A stretch of DNA of 64,000 nucleotides from Marinobacter salexigens (GTDB lineage Bacteria > Pseudomonadota > Gammaproteobacteria > Pseudomonadales > Oleiphilaceae): NCBI RefSeq assembly GCF_002806945.1, contig NZ_NIHC01000003.1, positions 62,001 to 126,000 of the forward strand. Reading direction: 5' to 3'. How positions within the stretch are numbered: position 1 is the first letter of the stretch; each line of letters begins with the position of its first letter. Made by a program: the position numbers and the translations under genes. This document shows, in pieces, positions 61,661-64,000 of the stretch. Under the pieces are notes generated by a model. The model searched no databases. It was not told where the DNA came from and saw only the letters and a program-made list of their open reading frames with translations.

Positions 61661-63226
61661 TTGTTGAACCGGCCCAGGCGGCTTAATCCGGGTTTTTTGT
61701 CCCTTCTTACCGCATTGCTGGCCCTGAGTGGATGTGCTTTGCCACCCTTGGCCGATCGCACTGAAAGCTGGTCGTTACCCAGCGCACAAACGGCAGACAC
61801 CCGTCTTGGGCGGGCGATAGCCCCTCTGACACAGGCGCACCCTGAGGACAGCGGAATTGTGCTGCTTAAAGACGCCCATGATGCGTTTGCTGCCCGGGCC
61901 CTGCTCGCCGAAGGCGCAGAAAAAACTCTGGATGTGCAGTACTATATCTGGCAATACGACATCACCGGCACCATGCTGCTTGATGTGATCCACCGGGCCG
62001 CCGAACGAGGTGTGCGTGTTCGTCTTCTATTGGACGATAATGGTATTTCCGGGTTGGATGCTGCCTTGGCCGCGTTGGATACCCACCCGAATATAGAGAT
62101 CCGCCTGTTCAATCCGTTTGTGATCCGCAGCCCCAAGTGGATAGGCTTCCTTACCAGCTTCTCGCGCTTGAATCACCGCATGCACAACAAATCCTTCACG
62201 GCGGATAATCAGGCCACCATCATTGGTGGGCGCAATATTGCGGATGAGTATTTTGGTGCAGGCTCGGGAGCACTGTTTGCTGACCTGGATGTGCTCGCCA
62301 TTGGGCCGATAGTGAGTGAGCTTTCTGATGATTTTGACCGCTATTGGTCCAGTGCCTCCGCTTACCCTGCAGCAACCATCTTGCCGGAAGCTGTTGAGGG
62401 CGACTTGGCCAAGGTTGTGGAAACCGCCAGGGAGTGCAGTGCCAGTTCCGAGGCAAGCCAGTACGTGTGTGCGGTGGCTGACTCGGAATTTTTGAAAAAC
62501 CTGCTGGATGGCAACCTCAACTTTGTGTGGTCGCCTGTCTCTATGGTAAGCGACGACCCAGCCAAAGTACTGGGGAAAAAACCAAAGAATGGATTAATGA
62601 GCCGGCAACTGGCGGAAGCCATGGGTAGCCCGGAACGCTCTATCACACTGGTTTCGCCCTACTTCATACCTACCAAGGCCGGGGTAGAAATGTTCCGCAA
62701 TCTTGAACGCCAGGGTGTTCATGTGCGCGTGCTTACCAACTCCCTGGAAGCCAACGACGTTGCCATGGTGCATGCCGGGTATGCGAAATACCGTAAACCA
62801 CTCCTGGAAGCAGGCGTGCAACTGTTTGAGTTGCGCAAAGTACCTGGAGAGGAGCCTGTGGAGCGTAAGCTACAAGACAACCTGATGGGTAGCTCGTCTT
62901 CCAGCCTTCATGCCAAAACCTTTGCGGTGGACGGCAAAAGGCTGTTTGTAGGTTCGTTCAACTTTGACCCCCGCTCGGTTCATATCAACACCGAGCTGGG
63001 TTTTGTTATTGAGAGCCCGGAACTGACTCAGGTGATAGAAAGCCACTTTGAAGAACAAGCCCGGATAACCGCTTATGAAGTGGTGCTGGACGATGCGGGT
63101 GATTTGCAGTGGATTGAGCGCAATGGTGAAGAGGATATCCGGTACAGCCGTGACCCGGGAACCGGGTTGATAAAGCGTATGATGGTCTCGATGTTTTCAT
63201 TTTTGCCGATTGAGCATTTGTTGTAG
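61661..63226 (+). CDS. Phospholipase D/cardiolipin synthase-family lipoprotein
   Basis: A 521-residue protein with a lipoprotein-type start (basic NRPRRLN, hydrophobic core, LSGC lipobox near residue 25), so it is likely anchored in a membrane facing the periplasm. Two HKD motifs show the phospholipase D fold: HNKSFTAD near residue 172 and LHAKTFAVDGKRLFVGSFNFDPRS near residue 430. This suggests a phosphatidyl transfer or hydrolysis reaction; similar proteins are called cardiolipin synthase-like or phospholipase D-like. TTG start at 61661 (or 61664) follows AAGGAG at 61647-61652; the exact start is uncertain. No partner genes. Confidence 0.82.
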   Translation: MLNRPRRLNPGFLSLLTALLALSGCALPPLADRTESWSLPSAQTADTRLGRAIAPLTQAHPEDSGIVLLKDAHDAFAARALLAEGAEKTLDVQYYIWQYDITGTMLLDVIHRAAERGVRVRLLLDDNGISGLDAALAALDTHPNIEIRLFNPFVIRSPKWIGFLTSFSRLNHRMHNKSFTADNQATIIGGRNIADEYFGAGSGALFADLDVLAIGPIVSELSDDFDRYWSSASAYPAATILPEAVEGDLAKVVETARECSASSEASQYVCAVADSEFLKNLLDGNLNFVWSPVSMVSDDPAKVLGKKPKNGLMSRQLAEAMGSPERSITLVSPYFIPTKAGVEMFRNLERQGVHVRVLTNSLEANDVAMVHAGYAKYRKPLLEAGVQLFELRKVPGEEPVERKLQDNLMGSSSSSLHAKTFAVDGKRLFVGSFNFDPRSVHINTELGFVIESPELTQVIESHFEEQARITAYEVVLDDAGDLQWIERNGEEDIRYSRDPGTGLIKRMMVSMFSFLPIEHLL

Positions 63227-63402
63227 GGGGATGGCTTTTTAAAAGCTTGCCACCCCTGTACTGCAGCATGTGCCTGAATAAACAGACCTCCGGATTTATT
63301 CCTGATCAGATGGGACCACTTGCCTGGTATAAACGGTTAATGGACTACCCAATACTCGATTCGCTTTTGCCCTTGGAGCTGTTATAACAATCACGTACGC
63401 TA

Positions 63403-63416
63403 TTGATGCGCATCAG
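63403..63416 (+). promoter_or_regulatory. FNR/Anr-like box with matching -10 upstream of the HlyD-type gene
   Basis: TTGATGCGCATCAG matches TTGAT-N4-ATCAA in 9 of 10 positions. A TATACT -10 candidate begins at 63438, within one base of the place expected for a class II FNR-type promoter. The downstream gene is a membrane fusion protein, an uncommon target, so chance is possible. Confidence 0.45.
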
Positions 63417-63496
63417 TGCGGCATAAAAATCTGCCGCTATACTAGTAGCAACCTAATTTTGATTGTAATAACTCACGTCTGCACCAGGGAAGATCC

Positions 63497-64000
63497 ATGG
63501 CCGGTTCAAACTCCAAAGTTGCCAAGAAACTTTTCATCACTCTTGCTGTTATCGCTGCGATTGCCACAGTCGCTTGGCAGTTCCTGCCGGATAACGACAG
63601 GCTTCCAGAACATATTGCCTCAGGCAATGGTCGTATAGAGGCTACTCAGGTAGACATTGCGACCCGTATACCAGGCCGCTTGCAGAGCTTTTTTGTGGCA
63701 GAGGGCGACCTGATTGATGCCGGTAGTGCAGTTGCTGAAATGGACACCGACGAACTGCAGGCAACCATGGCTGCGGCTCAGGCCACCCTGAATCAGGCAA
63801 TAGAGGCCCGGAAGCTGGCCGAAGCCGTGGTGGTCCAGCGTGAAAGCGAACTCCGGCTGGCCCGGGCCGAACTGGGCCGGATAGAGTCTTTGGTCGATAA
63901 AGGCCATGTCTCCCGCGAGCAGCTTGACCGTGCCCGCACCACTGCAGAAACTGCTGAAGCTGCATTGCAGGCATCGAAGGTTCAGGTAGCCTCGGCCGGT
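63497..64000 (+). CDS. HlyD/EmrA-type membrane fusion protein, 5' part (cut by window end)
   Basis: The frame from ATG 63497 stays open to the window edge (168 codons seen). Short cytoplasmic N-terminus, a membrane anchor (FITLAVIAAIATVAWQFL), then RIEATQVDIATRIPGRLQSFFVAEGDLIDAGSAVAEMD, the biotinyl-lipoyl-like domain of HlyD-type adaptor proteins, and an alanine/glutamate-rich coiled coil (QATLNQAIEARKLAEAVV). Such proteins link an inner-membrane pump, often an ABC exporter, to an outer-membrane channel. AGGGAAG lies just before the ATG. The pump genes should lie beyond the window. Confidence 0.85.
   Translation, partial: MAGSNSKVAKKLFITLAVIAAIATVAWQFLPDNDRLPEHIASGNGRIEATQVDIATRIPGRLQSFFVAEGDLIDAGSAVAEMDTDELQATMAAAQATLNQAIEARKLAEAVVVQRESELRLARAELGRIESLVDKGHVSREQLDRARTTAETAEAALQASKVQVASAG

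Noticed and set aside
63227-63270. Terminator hairpin after the phospholipase D-like gene
   Set aside because: GGGATGGC and GCCACCC can pair only loosely and no T-run follows.

Overview
The window looks like part of the replication-origin region of a marine gammaproteobacterium, most likely Marinobacter or a close relative. The inference rests on the block rpmH-rnpA-yidD-yidC-mnmE facing away from dnaA-dnaN-recF-gyrB, two parS sites of the pseudomonad/Marinobacter type inside recF, an FNR/Anr-type box, and the overall gene content. No rRNA, tRNA, CRISPR array or insertion sequence was seen.

Left part (1-20 kb), accessory metabolism: an acyl-CoA dehydrogenase and a carboxymuconolactone-decarboxylase-like protein; a periplasmic solute-binding protein; a di-haem cytochrome c peroxidase; and a TonB-dependent receptor behind a good Fur box. 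Next comes a minus-strand operon (15795 to 7360) for a periplasmic molybdoenzyme of the class II DMSO reductase family. Its order is alpha, beta, TorD-like chaperone, gamma, as in ddhABDC/serABDC/clrABDC, followed by an Nbp35/Mrp-like Fe-S ATPase and a protein of 14 beta-propeller repeats. A small cytochrome c gene is divergent, with an FNR/Anr box between. An aryl-alcohol-type dehydrogenase and a benzaldehyde-type dehydrogenase lie a few kb away. The substrate is unknown; hydrocarbon hydroxylation, dimethylsulfide oxidation or oxyanion reduction are all possible.

Centre (20-32.5 kb), the origin: mnmE, yidC, yidD, rnpA and rpmH on minus; an oriC-like region with about eight near-consensus DnaA boxes and an AT-rich stretch; then dnaA, dnaN, an ABC1/UbiB-type kinase gene inserted in the usual dnaN-recF junction, recF and gyrB on plus.

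Right part (32.5-64 kb): a membrane protein, gabT, two divergent ABC exporters flanking a long inverted repeat (one exporter apparently with an AUC start codon), an orphan contractile-tail sheath gene, the recC-recB-recD operon, and divergent from it a FAN1-type nuclease overlapping a nuclease-XPD/DinG-type helicase. Then follow a VOC protein and a GAF-GAF-GGDEF-EAL regulator. A sulfur module comes next: sulfide:quinone oxidoreductase, a periplasmic DsrE-like protein, and the operon rhodanese / octahaem tetrathionate-reductase-like cytochrome / cytochrome b. The window closes with a phospholipase D-family lipoprotein and the 5' part of an HlyD-type membrane fusion protein gene cut by the window edge.
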